Source of the DNA: Collinsella sp. AF02-46-1
GTDB lineage: Bacteria; Actinomycetota; Coriobacteriia; Coriobacteriales; Coriobacteriaceae
Length of the DNA stretch: 64,000 nucleotides
NCBI RefSeq assembly: GCF_003465825.1
Contig: NZ_QSBV01000011.1
Location: 1-64,000 of the forward strand
Direction: 5' to 3'
Positions 16,667 to 24,593 of the stretch are shown here, one piece after another. The stretch's first letter is position 1. Every line of letters begins with the position of its first letter. Both the position numbers and the translations under genes were made by a program. A model generated the notes under the pieces. That model had not been told where the DNA came from. It worked only from the letters and a program-made list of their open reading frames with translations, and did not search any database.

Positions 16667-17548
16667 ATGGAATACGCTCTCTCCAACGATTCGATTTCTA
16701 TTAAGGTTTCCACGGCTGGTGGCTCGTTTACCTCGATTGAGGCCGGAGGTCGCGAGTACTTGTGGCAGGGTGATCCCACCGTGTGGTCCGGCCAGGCGCC
16801 GATTTGCTTCCCGATTTGCGGAGGCTTGCGCGACAACAGCGCCATGACGTTTGCCGGGCATCATGTAAAGCTCGCTCGCCACGGCTTTGCGCGCAAGCAG
16901 GAATGGAAGCTGCTGAGCCAAGGCGAGAACGAGTTGGCTATGTGCCTGGCTTCGGAGGATAACGCCGCGCTGCTGAGCGATTATCCGTATCCGTTTAGGC
17001 TCGTCGCCCGCTATACGCTCGAGGACGCCGCCGTGCGTGTCTCCTATGAGGTTACCAACGAGGGCACCGAGGACATGCCGTTCTTTATCGGTGGGCATCC
17101 CGGCTTTAGGTGCCCGCTCGATGAGGGCGAGGCCTATACGGACTACGAGTTGCGCTTTGAGAAAGAAGAGGCTGCAGAGCTTTGCACCGCTGTCCCTTCG
17201 ACTGGCTTGATTGACGTGGACAAGCGCTCCAAGAATCCCATGGTGGGAAAGACGCTGCCTCTGTCGCATGAGCTCTTCGATTTTGCGGAGACCATCTTTG
17301 ACGTGCTCGAGAGCCGTCAGGTCACGCTTTCCAAGAAGGGCGAGGACAAGGGTGTTCGCCTGAGCTTTGAGGGCTTCCCGTATCTTATTGTGTGGAGTAA
17401 GCCCGAGGGTGATTTTGTGGCAGTTGAGCCCTGGGGTGGCCTTTCGACCTGTTCCGATGAGGATGACGTGCTTGAGCATAAGCGCGGCTGCCTGATCGCC
17501 AAGCCCAAAGAAACCATCGTGCGCTCGTTCACGATCGAGATTCTGTAA
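16667..17548 (+). CDS. LacX-like aldose 1-epimerase family protein
   Basis: The 293-residue protein belongs to the galactose-mutarotase-like superfamily, LacX branch (STAGGSFTSIEAGGREYLWQGD, GGLRDNSAMTFAGHHVKLARHGFARK, FIGGHPGFRCPLDEGE, VWSKPEGDFVAVEPWGG). In lactococci lacX accompanies the tagatose pathway genes; its exact substrate is unsettled. It is followed 59 bp later by the LacC-like kinase. A paralogue of the same length, roughly three quarters identical by eye, lies at 34727 in the same order before a second kinase. Confidence 0.82.
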   Translation: MEYALSNDSISIKVSTAGGSFTSIEAGGREYLWQGDPTVWSGQAPICFPICGGLRDNSAMTFAGHHVKLARHGFARKQEWKLLSQGENELAMCLASEDNAALLSDYPYPFRLVARYTLEDAAVRVSYEVTNEGTEDMPFFIGGHPGFRCPLDEGEAYTDYELRFEKEEAAELCTAVPSTGLIDVDKRSKNPMVGKTLPLSHELFDFAETIFDVLESRQVTLSKKGEDKGVRLSFEGFPYLIVWSKPEGDFVAVEPWGGLSTCSDEDDVLEHKRGCLIAKPKETIVRSFTIEIL

Positions 17549-17607
17549 TTCCGTTTTGTCGACTCGTATCGCGAGGCACAAGGAGCCTGCGAGATAAGGA
17601 GCTAAAA

Positions 17608-18543
17608 ATGATCCTCACCGTTACGATGAACCCGTCTGTCGATACGCGCTATCAGCTCGATGAGCTCGTTATCGACGACGTCAACCGTGTGACGCCCGAA
17701 AAGACCGCCGGCGGCAAGGGCCTCAACGTGGCCCGTGTGCTGGGTCAGCTGGGCGACGACGTTGTGGCAACCGGTCTGCTCGGCGGCCACATGGGCGCCT
17801 ATATGGCGGAACTCATGGATGTCAACGGTATTAAGAATGATTTTGTGCCCATTAAGGGCGAGACTCGTATCTGCCTCAATATCCTTCATGCTGGCAACCA
17901 GACCGAGTTGCTCGAGAGCGGCCCGACGATAGTCCCCGAGGAGCTCGATGCCTTTACCGCCAAGTTCGCCGAGCTTGCGAGCAAGGCCGATGTCGTTACC
18001 ATCTCGGGTTCGCTGCCCCGCGGCGTCGAGGCGGACTACTACGCCAAGATCACGGGCATTGCCGAGAACGCCGGCGCCAAGGTGCTGCTCGATACCTCGG
18101 GTGCTTCGCTTGAGGCCGCCCTTAAGTCCGAAATTAAGCCCGAGCTGGTCAAGCCTAACCTGACCGAGATCAACGGCCTTTTGGGTACGAGCTTTACCAC
18201 CGACGATGTGGACGAGCTCCGCGCCGCGCTCGCCTCTGATGCCCGCTTCTCCGATATCCCCTGGGTCGTCGTGTCCATGGGCGCTGCCGGCTCCGTTGGC
18301 TTCCACAATGGCCGTGCGTTCCGCGCAAAGACGCCCGATATCCCTGCCGTTAACGCTACGGGCTCTGGCGATTCGACCATTGCCGGCTTCGCGCATGCGA
18401 TTGCTGCTGGCGCGGATGACGAGACGGTGCTGCGTACCGCCAACACCTGCGGCAAGCTCAATGCCATGGATCCCATGACTGGCCACTTGGTTATGGATCG
18501 TTGGGACGAGGTTTACAACGGCGTTGTCGTGACCGAGCTGTAG
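17608..18543 (+). CDS. lacC: PfkB family kinase, tagatose-6-phosphate kinase-like (LacC)
   Basis: The 311-residue kinase has the PfkB/LacC start MILTVTMNPSVDTRYQLDEL, the glycine pair TAGGKGLNVARVL and the catalytic/anion-hole signature NATGSGDSTIAGFAHAI near residue 255. It would phosphorylate tagatose-6-phosphate to the 1,6-bisphosphate; 1-phosphofructokinase (FruK) is the close alternative, but the LacX neighbour and AgaS/LacAB in the window favour LacC. AAGGAGC precedes the ATG. The copy at 35662 is the same length and about 85 percent identical by eye. Confidence 0.82.
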   Translation: MILTVTMNPSVDTRYQLDELVIDDVNRVTPEKTAGGKGLNVARVLGQLGDDVVATGLLGGHMGAYMAELMDVNGIKNDFVPIKGETRICLNILHAGNQTELLESGPTIVPEELDAFTAKFAELASKADVVTISGSLPRGVEADYYAKITGIAENAGAKVLLDTSGASLEAALKSEIKPELVKPNLTEINGLLGTSFTTDDVDELRAALASDARFSDIPWVVVSMGAAGSVGFHNGRAFRAKTPDIPAVNATGSGDSTIAGFAHAIAAGADDETVLRTANTCGKLNAMDPMTGHLVMDRWDEVYNGVVVTEL

Positions 18544-18589
18544 GAGCTTGTGCGCCGCCCCCGGCATCGGTTGCTTGCTTGTGGTTAGA

Positions 18590-18715
18590 GTTGACGGCAA
18601 GTGCGGTAGCATTATGCCGGGGCGCGACGCCGAGTTTGTCGTGTTCAATCCCGACCTTACCCTGGTCGAGGCGTATGTGGGTGGCAACAGCATCGGTAAC
18701 GCGTTTGCCGATTAG
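18590..18715 (+). pseudogene. Remnant of the 3' end of a second nagA-like gene
   Basis: Frame 18590-18715 encodes GKCGSIMPGRDAEFVVF followed by NPDLTLVEAYVGGNSIGNAFAD and a TAG stop, matching the last 40 residues of the intact NagA encoded at 14680 (DKCGSIMPGRDADFVVF...NAFTE). Upstream homology stops abruptly at about 18590, and there is no start codon with a ribosome site. It is the scar of a lost or rearranged nagA paralogue between lacC and the YhcH-like gene. Confidence 0.8.
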
Positions 18716-18747
18716 CCGCCAAAGAAGCGATCCGAGAGGGGATTTAG

Positions 18748-19221
18748 ATGATTTACGGTGCATTGGGCGATATCGAGGAGTACCGCGGAATGCTCAAGGG
18801 CCTCGACGTGCTGATCGACTGGCTCGAGGAGAACGACCCGGCACAGCTCGAGGTCGGCAGCCATCCGATTTTGGGTGAGAAGGTCTTTGCGAACGTCATG
18901 TCTCCCACGACGCGTCCCGAGGCCGAGGCTCACTATGAGACGCATCAGCGCTATCACGACCTGCAGATCGACGTCGAGGGTCGCGAGGCCTTTAAGGTCG
19001 CCACGGGCAGCCTGACGCTGGTTCAGGAGTTTGACGAGAAGGACGACTACGATCTGGTCGATTCCGACGCTTCGATCGCCGGCGATCTTGCCGACGATAA
19101 GTTTGCACTGTTCGTTGCCGGCGAGCCTCACATGCCCACGCTCGAGTTCCCGGGCGATGGCGCACAGCCGGTCAAGAAGATTTGCTTTAAGCTGCTTGCA
19201 GATGCTTACTGGGAGGAGTAG
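18748..19221 (+). CDS. YhcH/YjgK/YiaL family protein
   Basis: The 157-residue protein shows the family opening MIYGALGDIEEYRGM and the cupin core ETHQRYHDLQIDVEGREAF and FALFVAGEPHMPTL, ending KICFKLL. Members (E. coli NanQ, YiaL, YjgK) are sugar or sialic-acid anomerases/associated proteins with a metal-binding cupin site. Its place behind sugar-phosphate genes supports a role in amino-sugar or sialic-acid use. GAGAGGGG lies before the ATG. Confidence 0.85.
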   Translation: MIYGALGDIEEYRGMLKGLDVLIDWLEENDPAQLEVGSHPILGEKVFANVMSPTTRPEAEAHYETHQRYHDLQIDVEGREAFKVATGSLTLVQEFDEKDDYDLVDSDASIAGDLADDKFALFVAGEPHMPTLEFPGDGAQPVKKICFKLLADAYWEE

Positions 19222-19289
19222 CGAACTGCTCGGCTGAGCTGCTCGTCTGATGGCGTGATCCCCTTAGGGAAAACACGCCAGGACCCCGC

Positions 19290-19332
19290 CAAGCGTTTTT
19301 TCCCTAGGGAAATCACGTTTGGCGGGGTTTTC
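19290..19332 (+). terminator. Intrinsic terminator of the YhcH-like gene
   Basis: ACCCCGCCAAGCG (about 19291-19303) pairs with CGTTTGGCGGGGT (19317-19329), with CCCTAGGGA in the loop region, and is followed by TTTTC. Its mirror A-tract is weak. Confidence 0.7.
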
Positions 19333-19357
19333 GGTTTTTTGAATAGGGAAGCCTCAT

Positions 19358-19723
19358 TTATTTGCGAAGAACATCGGCTAGCCGCAGGATTGAAATCATC
19401 GACCGATAAGTGAGTTCCACTTTTTCGCCCGCAAGCAGTCGTTTCGAGCCAATCTCATCTAGCCCCACAAGCCGAGAAAACAGCGGGCCGCTCATCGTTC
19501 CCTCGTCAATTGATTCCCTTATGGTCTTCAAAACGTCCGTATCATGAAGCGATGCCGAGCTGTAGGGGGCAACACGAGCGGAACTCTCAATTAACGACGA
19601 GACAAAAGGATGGAGATGCTTTGGACATAGTCCATCAAACACCACGTCCCCATTGTCGTTCGAGCCGACCAGGCGCCAAGTATAATGATCGACCCAGTCA
19701 TCTCCGTCATATATGGCGTCCAT
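19358..19723 (-). CDS. Unrecognised small cytosolic protein
   Basis: The 121-residue product from ATG 19723 (MDAIYDGDDWVDHYTWRLVG...SILRLADVLRK) has no signal or membrane helix. GGGAAG lies 6 nt upstream, and the start is 15 bp after the stop of the secreted-protein gene at 19738, so the two probably form an operon. A longer frame would overlap that gene and lacks a ribosome site. Its end (LLAGEKVELTYRSMISILRLADVL) resembles the start of a short helix-turn-helix but this is not convincing. Base composition is AT-richer than the sugar genes around it. Confidence 0.6.
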   Translation of the reverse strand: MDAIYDGDDWVDHYTWRLVGSNDNGDVVFDGLCPKHLHPFVSSLIESSARVAPYSSASLHDTDVLKTIRESIDEGTMSGPLFSRLVGLDEIGSKRLLAGEKVELTYRSMISILRLADVLRK

Positions 19724-19737
19724 GAGCAACTTCCCGT

Positions 19738-20247
19738 CTAGAGAGAGAAACCTATTTGGACATCGGGGCGCAAGACCGCAATCCATATCGGGCCTGCAGC
19801 AGCTCCAACCCAACGCACCACATAGGTTCCCTTTCGTACATGTGTATCAATCTGCCCCGAAATGCCGGTGAATGCAATTCCAGACCCGTTTGTCGGATAG
19901 CAATCGACGTATTTTTGTTTTCCGCTCACAACCTTGTATAGATATATCGTTCCAGCAAAAGAGAAGGGATCGTTCGCAATTTTGTCCGGAAGAACTTGCC
20001 ACCTCAAAATCCCGCTACCAATATGGTCAAGCTTGACCGTTCCGCCGTCCCCCTCAAAAGTGGCAAGGGGATTTACCCCAGACTGAGAGTCGGCATCGCC
20101 CTCCTTAGCAGTTATCAGCAGGCTGCCCGTATAAGACTGCTGAGGCTCACCTTCAGGACAGGCAGCCTCGGCCCAAGAAGGGCCACTCAGGCAGAACAGT
20201 CCGAGCAGCATCATTACCAACAAAAGAAAACCCTTAGTTCTTTTCAT
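19738..20247 (-). CDS. Unrecognised small secreted protein
   Basis: The 169-residue product has a clear signal peptide (MKRTKGFLLLVMMLLGLFCL...AEA, cleavage near residue 28) and a mature part of about 140 residues with two Cys (30 and in YVDCYP). The mature sequence looks beta-rich (GTVKLDHIGSGILRWQVLP, GTIYLYKVVSG, GTYVVRWVG). It has no membrane anchor or LPXTG. It precedes the small cytosolic gene at 19723. Possible toxin/immunity or surface protein pair, but nothing in the sequence proves it. Confidence 0.65.
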   Translation of the reverse strand: MKRTKGFLLLVMMLLGLFCLSGPSWAEAACPEGEPQQSYTGSLLITAKEGDADSQSGVNPLATFEGDGGTVKLDHIGSGILRWQVLPDKIANDPFSFAGTIYLYKVVSGKQKYVDCYPTNGSGIAFTGISGQIDTHVRKGTYVVRWVGAAAGPIWIAVLRPDVQIGFSL

Positions 20248-20470
20248 CTATATCGCCAATATCTCTCGACATTTGTATATTGTGACTATTTTAGATCTAT
20301 ATGGCCAATTTGAGCCCTCACCATGGCAATTGTTGCAGCTGGGTTTCTTTTCATTAAGATTTCACTTTGGTAAATCCCCGCCCCTAAGCATTAAACCCGA
20401 AGTCCACCGAGTGGGCCGCCGTTGACGTGGCGATGTTTGGATTGGCGCGCACGCACTCAAAATCGGCAAC

Positions 20471-20493
20471 AAAAAAGCCGCCCGAAAGCGGCT
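20471..20493 (-). terminator. Terminator downstream of tRNA-Thr
   Basis: Read on the minus strand, AGCCGC-TTTCG-GGCGGCT is followed by TTTTTT. It lies 12 bp beyond the tRNA 3' end. Confidence 0.8.
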
Positions 20494-20504
20494 ATCTTGT
20501 GTAA

Positions 20505-20580
20505 TGGAGCCAGCGACCGGGCTCGAACCGGTGACCCCCGCTTTACGAGAGCGGTGCTCTACCAACTGAGCTACGCTGGC
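20505..20580 (-). tRNA. tRNA-Thr (anticodon CGT)
   Basis: On the minus strand a 76-nt sequence starts GCCAGCG, has the D-arm GTAGCTCAGTTGGTAGAGC, anticodon loop CTCGTAA (anticodon CGT, codon ACG), the T-arm with GGTTCGAGCC, the matching acceptor CGCTGGC, discriminator T and an encoded CCA end. Confidence 0.95.
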
Positions 20581-20787
20581 GGCCATATGATGACGCAACT
20601 GAGGCGTCAACGGCTGTCTATGATACGGGACATCACACATCCGCGCAAGTGTTCTGACGGCTTTTCTCACTTTAAATGCACTAATATTAGAGGCGTGATG
20701 TCTGCAGTGCCCATTTGTTACTTGACCTGCTGTTGAGTTGGTGGTCGACGTCCCGCTCGTATGGGTCTCAAACAGAATGGGGCAGCC

Positions 20788-21270
20788 ATGGCTCAACCCA
20801 AGATTCTTCTTACGCGTATCGATGACCGTTTCATTTACGGGCAAGACGTTGAGCTGTGGAACGAAGCCGTGGGTTCCAACCTTGTCTTAATCGTTAACGA
20901 CGAGATTGCGGCGGATTCGCGCAAGTGGGCGCCTATGAGGGTCGCGGTGCCAGAAGGCGTGTGGACACGGTTTTTCTCGGTGCAAAAGGCCATCGAGGTC
21001 ATGCATTCTGCAACGCCGCGCCAATGGATCCTGATTATGGTGGCCTCACCCGCCGATGCACTCGCGCTGGTTAAGGGCGGTGTGCCCATTACCAAGATCA
21101 GCATAGGTCACATGCGGACAGGGGAGGGCAAGCACCCCGTAACGCCCGCAGTTGCCGTAGACGACGCAGATGTCGCCGCCTTCAAAGAGCTGCAAGAGCT
21201 CGGCATAGAGCTAGAAATCCGCTACCTCCCCAGCTCCAATCCCGATCCCCTCGAGAACCTGCTCACGTGA
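20788..21270 (+). CDS. Orphan PTS EIIB-like protein lacking the active-site histidine
   Basis: The 160-residue product is a full-length relative of the EIIB at 9917 (about half identical by eye, same end VAAFKELQELGIELEIRYLP). The active site reads RIDDRFIYGQDVELW: residue 17 is Tyr where His17 is phosphorylated in EIIB. It therefore should not carry phosphate in the usual way. No EIIA, EIIC or EIID lies next to it. ATG 20788 fits the family start and has GGGGC upstream; ATG 20761 lacks a site. It is either a regulatory decoy or a decaying copy; the intact frame favours a kept function. Confidence 0.82.
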   Translation: MAQPKILLTRIDDRFIYGQDVELWNEAVGSNLVLIVNDEIAADSRKWAPMRVAVPEGVWTRFFSVQKAIEVMHSATPRQWILIMVASPADALALVKGGVPITKISIGHMRTGEGKHPVTPAVAVDDADVAAFKELQELGIELEIRYLPSSNPDPLENLLT

Positions 21271-21336
21271 TCCCCTGGGGGCGGAGGAAAAACGGATCAT
21301 TTAGCCCAAATAGAGGGCCTGTGTTGCGCCGCCTGC

Positions 21337-21490
21337 CAAAACTATGCCGGTTTACTATGGTGAATTGTCAATCGCCGAGCACGCCGAATATGCGAAAAAT
21401 AAAACCGCAGGTAGACGGGGTGTTCATTTCCTAAAAACCAGCGTGTGGTCGGATATCGCGGGTTTATCGTAGTAAACCGGCATAGTTTTG
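21337..21490. repeat. 154-bp inverted-repeat element, copy 1
   Basis: The first 20 bases CAAAACTATGCCGGTTTACT and the last 20 are exact reverse complements. A second element of exactly the same length and ends lies at 31753. Between the two copies only two interior blocks are conserved, at the same offsets: CCGCAGGTAGA (offset 68) and TGTGGTCGG (offset 107). No coding capacity. MITE-like or a structured regulatory repeat. Confidence 0.8.
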
Positions 21491-21539
21491 TTATGCCATC
21501 AATTCAGTAGTAGCAATAATAAGCCAAAAGAATGAAAAA

Positions 21540-21569
21540 GCGCCCGTCGGCGGAGGTGCCGGCGGGCGC
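21540..21569 (-). terminator. Terminator of galM
   Basis: GCGCCCGTCGGC (21540-21551) pairs with GCCGGCGGGCGC (21558-21569). On the minus strand the stem is followed by TTTTTC. Confidence 0.82.
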
Positions 21570-21596
21570 TGCTGTGCGATATGTTGCGTTATGGGC

Positions 21597-22649
21597 TTAA
21601 TGCCTCATAAAGTGGTATTCGATCACATTGCTGTAGGGGTGACCTGGGCCCACAATGCCCTGCGGGAACAGCGGCTGGTGCGGCGTGTCGGGGTACATTT
21701 CTGCCTCGAGGGCAAAGCCGGCGCCCCAACCATAGTTGGCGTCGTCCTTGGCATGCTCGTCGCCCAGCCAGTTGCCGGTGTAGAGCTGCACGCCCGGGGC
21801 GGTGGTGTAGTAGTCCATCTCACGACCGGTCCACATCTCCTCGACGTGCATCGCGCGGCGCAGGTTGCGGCCGTACTGATAGCCATCGATGCACAGGCAG
21901 TGATCGTAGCCACGGGCCTGCTTGATCTGCGGGTCGTCGGCCTCCATGCCGGGTGCGACGGGGCGAAGCTCGCGAAAGTCAAACGGTGTTCCCTCGACCG
22001 GAGCAATCTCGCCGGTGGGGATGTTCTGCTCGTTAATGGGCAGGTAGTGGGCGGCGTTGGCGACAAAGAAATGTTCGCAGTCCATGCCGGCGTTATGGCC
22101 TGCAAGGTTAAAGTACGTGTGGTTGGTCATGGACACGTAGGTGGCGCGGTCGCTCTCGCAGCCATAATCGATGCGGAAGACGCCGGTGCGCGTAACGGTA
22201 AACACGGCCGTAAAGGTTCGGTTGCCGGGCAGGCCCAGCTCGCCATCCTTAAGCGAGGTGGTCATGCGCACGGCGTTATGGACCTCGTCGAGCTCAACAT
22301 CCCACACACGTTTGTGCAGGCCGTGCTCAAGGTCGCTGTGCAGGTTGTTGGCGCCCTCGTTGGCGGGCATATGCCAGTCCGTGCCGTCGATGGCGATCGT
22401 GGCGCCAGCGGTGCGGTTTGCCACGGGGCCGATGGTCGCACCAAAGCAGGCGGGGTTGTCAAAGTAATCCTCGAGCTTATCAAAGCCCAGCACCACATCG
22501 CGTACGTTGCCGGGAATGTCGGGCACATCGATGCCCAGCACGGTGGCGCCATAGTCCATAATGCGAACGCAGATCTCGGGCCCGTTGAGGGTGTAGCGAT
22601 GAACGGGGGTACCGCACGGCGCGGTGCCGAAAAGCTCGGAAGTGATCAT
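21597..22649 (-). CDS. galM: Aldose 1-epimerase (galactose mutarotase)
   Basis: The 350-residue enzyme interconverts alpha and beta aldoses before GalK or other kinases. Motifs are GFDKLEDYFDNPACFGATIGPVANR, HNLHSDLEHGLHKRVW-type substrate loop (NNLHSDLEHG), the catalytic His in MTNHTYFNLAG and the catalytic Glu region GFALEAEMYPDTPHQPLFP. The start at 22649 has AGGAAC 6 nt upstream and matches the family start; the frame extends further without a site. It is divergent from the DeoR-type regulator at 22855, which may control it. Confidence 0.9.
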   Translation of the reverse strand: MITSELFGTAPCGTPVHRYTLNGPEICVRIMDYGATVLGIDVPDIPGNVRDVVLGFDKLEDYFDNPACFGATIGPVANRTAGATIAIDGTDWHMPANEGANNLHSDLEHGLHKRVWDVELDEVHNAVRMTTSLKDGELGLPGNRTFTAVFTVTRTGVFRIDYGCESDRATYVSMTNHTYFNLAGHNAGMDCEHFFVANAAHYLPINEQNIPTGEIAPVEGTPFDFRELRPVAPGMEADDPQIKQARGYDHCLCIDGYQYGRNLRRAMHVEEMWTGREMDYYTTAPGVQLYTGNWLGDEHAKDDANYGWGAGFALEAEMYPDTPHQPLFPQGIVGPGHPYSNVIEYHFMRH

Positions 22650-22854
22650 TTGGTTCCTAACATCGAGGTATTCCGACAAACTGTAGCGCGAACAGGCGAG
22701 ATTATCACTACACCCCACTAAAGCTGGGGGTATTTTTCTCAAAAAAGTGATGATTGGAGCTGTGCGGGCGTTCATTTTTGACGCGTACGAGTCTGATACA
22801 ATTTGTTCGTTACTGTTTGAATGATATGCGCGCAAAGAACGGCAAGGATTCATC

Positions 22855-23619
22855 GTGATTAAGGCAGAGCGACAGGATAAGGTTCGTCAGCTGCTCGAGG
22901 AGCAAGGCACGGTCTCGGTCAAAGAGATTTCGGATGCGTTGGGCGTTTCGGACATGACGATTCGCCGCGACCTCGAAGAACTTGCGAGCCTAGGCGAGAT
23001 TGAGCGCGTGCACGGCGGAGCCCGCAGTGCACAGGGCCGTCCGCACGCTATGTTGCGCCATGAGTATTCGCACAGCGAAAAGCGCACTAAGCATGCCGAG
23101 GAAAAGCTGCAGATTGCGCGCCGTGCTGTGGAGCTTATCGAGGAGGGCTCGACCATCTTTTTGGGCACGGGCACCACGGTTGAGCAGATGGCGTCGATGC
23201 TGCCGACGTTTCGCCTGCGCATTGTGACCAATTCGCTTTCGGTGTTTAACCTGCTCGAGGCGCGCGAAGACTGCGAGCTGTGCCTCGTGGGCGGTATGTA
23301 CCGCCGCCGCACTGCCGCTTTTGTGGGGCCGACGGCCGAGGATACCCTACGTGCGCTGGGCATCGATGCGGCGTTTATCGGCGCCAACGGTATCTTGGAC
23401 GGTGACGTATCCACGTCCAACATGGACGAGGGCCGTATCCAGCAGCTCGCCTTTAGCAAGGCCGATTCACGCTATCTGATCGCCGACTCCAGCAAGATCG
23501 GCAAGCGCGACTTCTACACCTTCTGCCGCCTGGACAATTTAGACGCCGTGGTGTGCGAACCGGGTATTGCTGATGGAGATCGAGCCGCCATCGAGGAGCA
23601 CACGCAGGTCATCTGCTAG
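22855..23619 (+). CDS. DeoR family transcription regulator
   Basis: The 254-residue protein has an N-terminal helix-turn-helix (residues 6-55, VSVKEISDALGVSDMTIRRDLEELASLGEIERVHGGA) and a DeoR sugar-phosphate sensor domain (TIFLGTGTTVEQMA, IVTNSLSVFNLL, LVGGMYRRRTAAFVGPTA, YLIADSSKIGKRDFYTF). It resembles LacR-type repressors that sense tagatose-6-phosphate. The start is GTG 22855 with AAGGA upstream. It is divergent from galM and lies in the same region as the lac genes, so galM and the lac genes are plausible targets. Confidence 0.88.
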   Translation: MIKAERQDKVRQLLEEQGTVSVKEISDALGVSDMTIRRDLEELASLGEIERVHGGARSAQGRPHAMLRHEYSHSEKRTKHAEEKLQIARRAVELIEEGSTIFLGTGTTVEQMASMLPTFRLRIVTNSLSVFNLLEAREDCELCLVGGMYRRRTAAFVGPTAEDTLRALGIDAAFIGANGILDGDVSTSNMDEGRIQQLAFSKADSRYLIADSSKIGKRDFYTFCRLDNLDAVVCEPGIADGDRAAIEEHTQVIC

Positions 23620-23729
23620 CTAACGCTGCAGACGATACTTCCGTCCTCTGCCGGCGCGGGGATTATCGCTTCACAATGACGTGCAGAATGACATGCATAT
23701 ACGCTCGGGCCAAGTATTCAGCTTGTGGG

Positions 23730-24035
23730 CTAGACCAGGCGGGCGTAGTCCAGTGACTGATGAAAGATGTGGGCGATATAGATTGTTTCGTGCTCAAACT
23801 TGTATAGACACACGTAGTTGTTGACGGGAAACGAACGGTAATTACGTGCCGCCAGCTCTTGTATGTGCGAGAGGGGACGTAAAAGCGGCTGCTCGCGAAG
23901 CAGATCAAGCTGATATTCAAACTCAGCGATATAATTGCCTGCTGCACGCGGATTCTTGAGGATTTGAGCAAGGTATCCGACAGTACTCTCGTACTCATAT
24001 CGCGCGCTTTTGAGGATTGCGACGTTATAGGTCAT
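23730..24035 (-). CDS. RelE/ParE family toxin
   Basis: The 101-residue product (MTYNVAILKSARYEYESTVGYLAQILKNPRAAGNYIAEFEYQLDLL...NNYVCLYKFEHETIYIAHIFHQSLDYARLV) has the strand-helix-helix-strand pattern of the ParE/RelE superfamily: the NPRAA helix pair followed by RSFPVNNYVCLYKFE and IYIAHIFH. It overlaps the antitoxin gene by 11 bp, the normal antitoxin-first order. Target (ribosome-bound mRNA or gyrase) cannot be told. Confidence 0.85.
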   Translation of the reverse strand: MTYNVAILKSARYEYESTVGYLAQILKNPRAAGNYIAEFEYQLDLLREQPLLRPLSHIQELAARNYRSFPVNNYVCLYKFEHETIYIAHIFHQSLDYARLV

Positions 24036-24291
24036 ATTTGTCTCGTATCGAAGCCGCGAAGGATTCGTAGTCGCTGTAGTCGCCTTGCGATATTTCGTCT
24101 TCTGCCAACATCATACGAGACAACAGTTTTGCCTTGGCGATCTCTTCTTGCATGAGGCGATACTGGTCGCTGCTGATGCAGTGCATGGCCTCGTAGCCGT
24201 TCTTAGTTACGGTGACGTCGCGCTCAGACTCAACAAGTGCGGTGAATGTGGCAGTGTCCTTCATGTCTCGGACGGGCACACAGATGGGCAT
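24025..24291 (-). CDS. Phd/YefM-like antitoxin
   Basis: The 88-residue product from ATG 24291 (AAGGAG 6 nt upstream) begins MPICVPVRDMKDTATFTALV and contains ERDVTVTKNGYEAMHCISSDQYRLM, the pattern of Phd/YefM antitoxins (DNA-binding N-domain, then toxin-binding helices). It overlaps the toxin start and would repress its own promoter between 24292 and 24360. The longer frame to 24429 runs into the palindromic repeat and is not used. Confidence 0.85.
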   Translation of the reverse strand: MPICVPVRDMKDTATFTALVESERDVTVTKNGYEAMHCISSDQYRLMQEEIAKAKLLSRMMLAEDEISQGDYSDYESFAASIRDKYDL

Positions 24292-24357
24292 AAGTATCTC
24301 CTTCGCATTGGGACATAATTGTACCACGCCGTATCGAATAGTCGGCATCGTTGAATT

Positions 24358-24414
24358 GTCTTGATCTGTAACAGATAGACGCCCAAAACCGGGTTTAGTG
24401 TTACAGATCGAGAC
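24358..24414. repeat. Palindromic repeat with 25-nt centre, copy A
   Basis: GTCTTGATCTGTAACA (24358-24373) and TGTTACAGATCGAGAC (24399-24414) are inverted repeats separated by exactly 25 nt. The centre is close in sequence to that of copy C. It lies upstream of the antitoxin promoter and the ATPase array. Confidence 0.85.
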
Positions 24415-24440
24415 GGCTCGGCATAGCATCCGTTATACAT

Positions 24441-24561
24441 GAAGCTCGGTATTATTGTATGTTTAGACCAATGCAATGGTCGGTATTTTTGTAGCTATAA
24501 GCTCATTTAAAGCTCGGTATTTTTGTATTATTAGATATATCTGAAGGTCGGTATTTTTGTA
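24441..24561 (+). repeat. Four direct repeats with an exact 34-bp period upstream of the ATPase gene
   Basis: TCGGTATTATTGTA at 24446 and TCGGTATTTTTGTA at 24480, 24514 and 24548 are spaced exactly 34 bp apart, with 20-bp spacers unrelated to one another. Each unit is preceded by a partly conserved AAG(C/G) or ATG. The last unit ends 32 bp before the ATPase start codon. No cas genes are near. The regular phasing suggests cooperative binding of a protein along one DNA face set, or iterons. Confidence 0.88.
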
Positions 24562-24593
24562 AACTAGCACGTAAATTATGCTGAGGTGAGATT

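Noticed and set aside
20400..20600. Further tRNA genes next to tRNA-Thr
   Set aside because: Only one tRNA fold could be drawn; the flanking hairpin is a terminator.
24446..24561. CRISPR array upstream of the ATPase
   Set aside because: Repeats are only about 14-18 bp with 20-bp spacers, four units, and no cas genes are in the window; better described as a phased repeat or iteron array.
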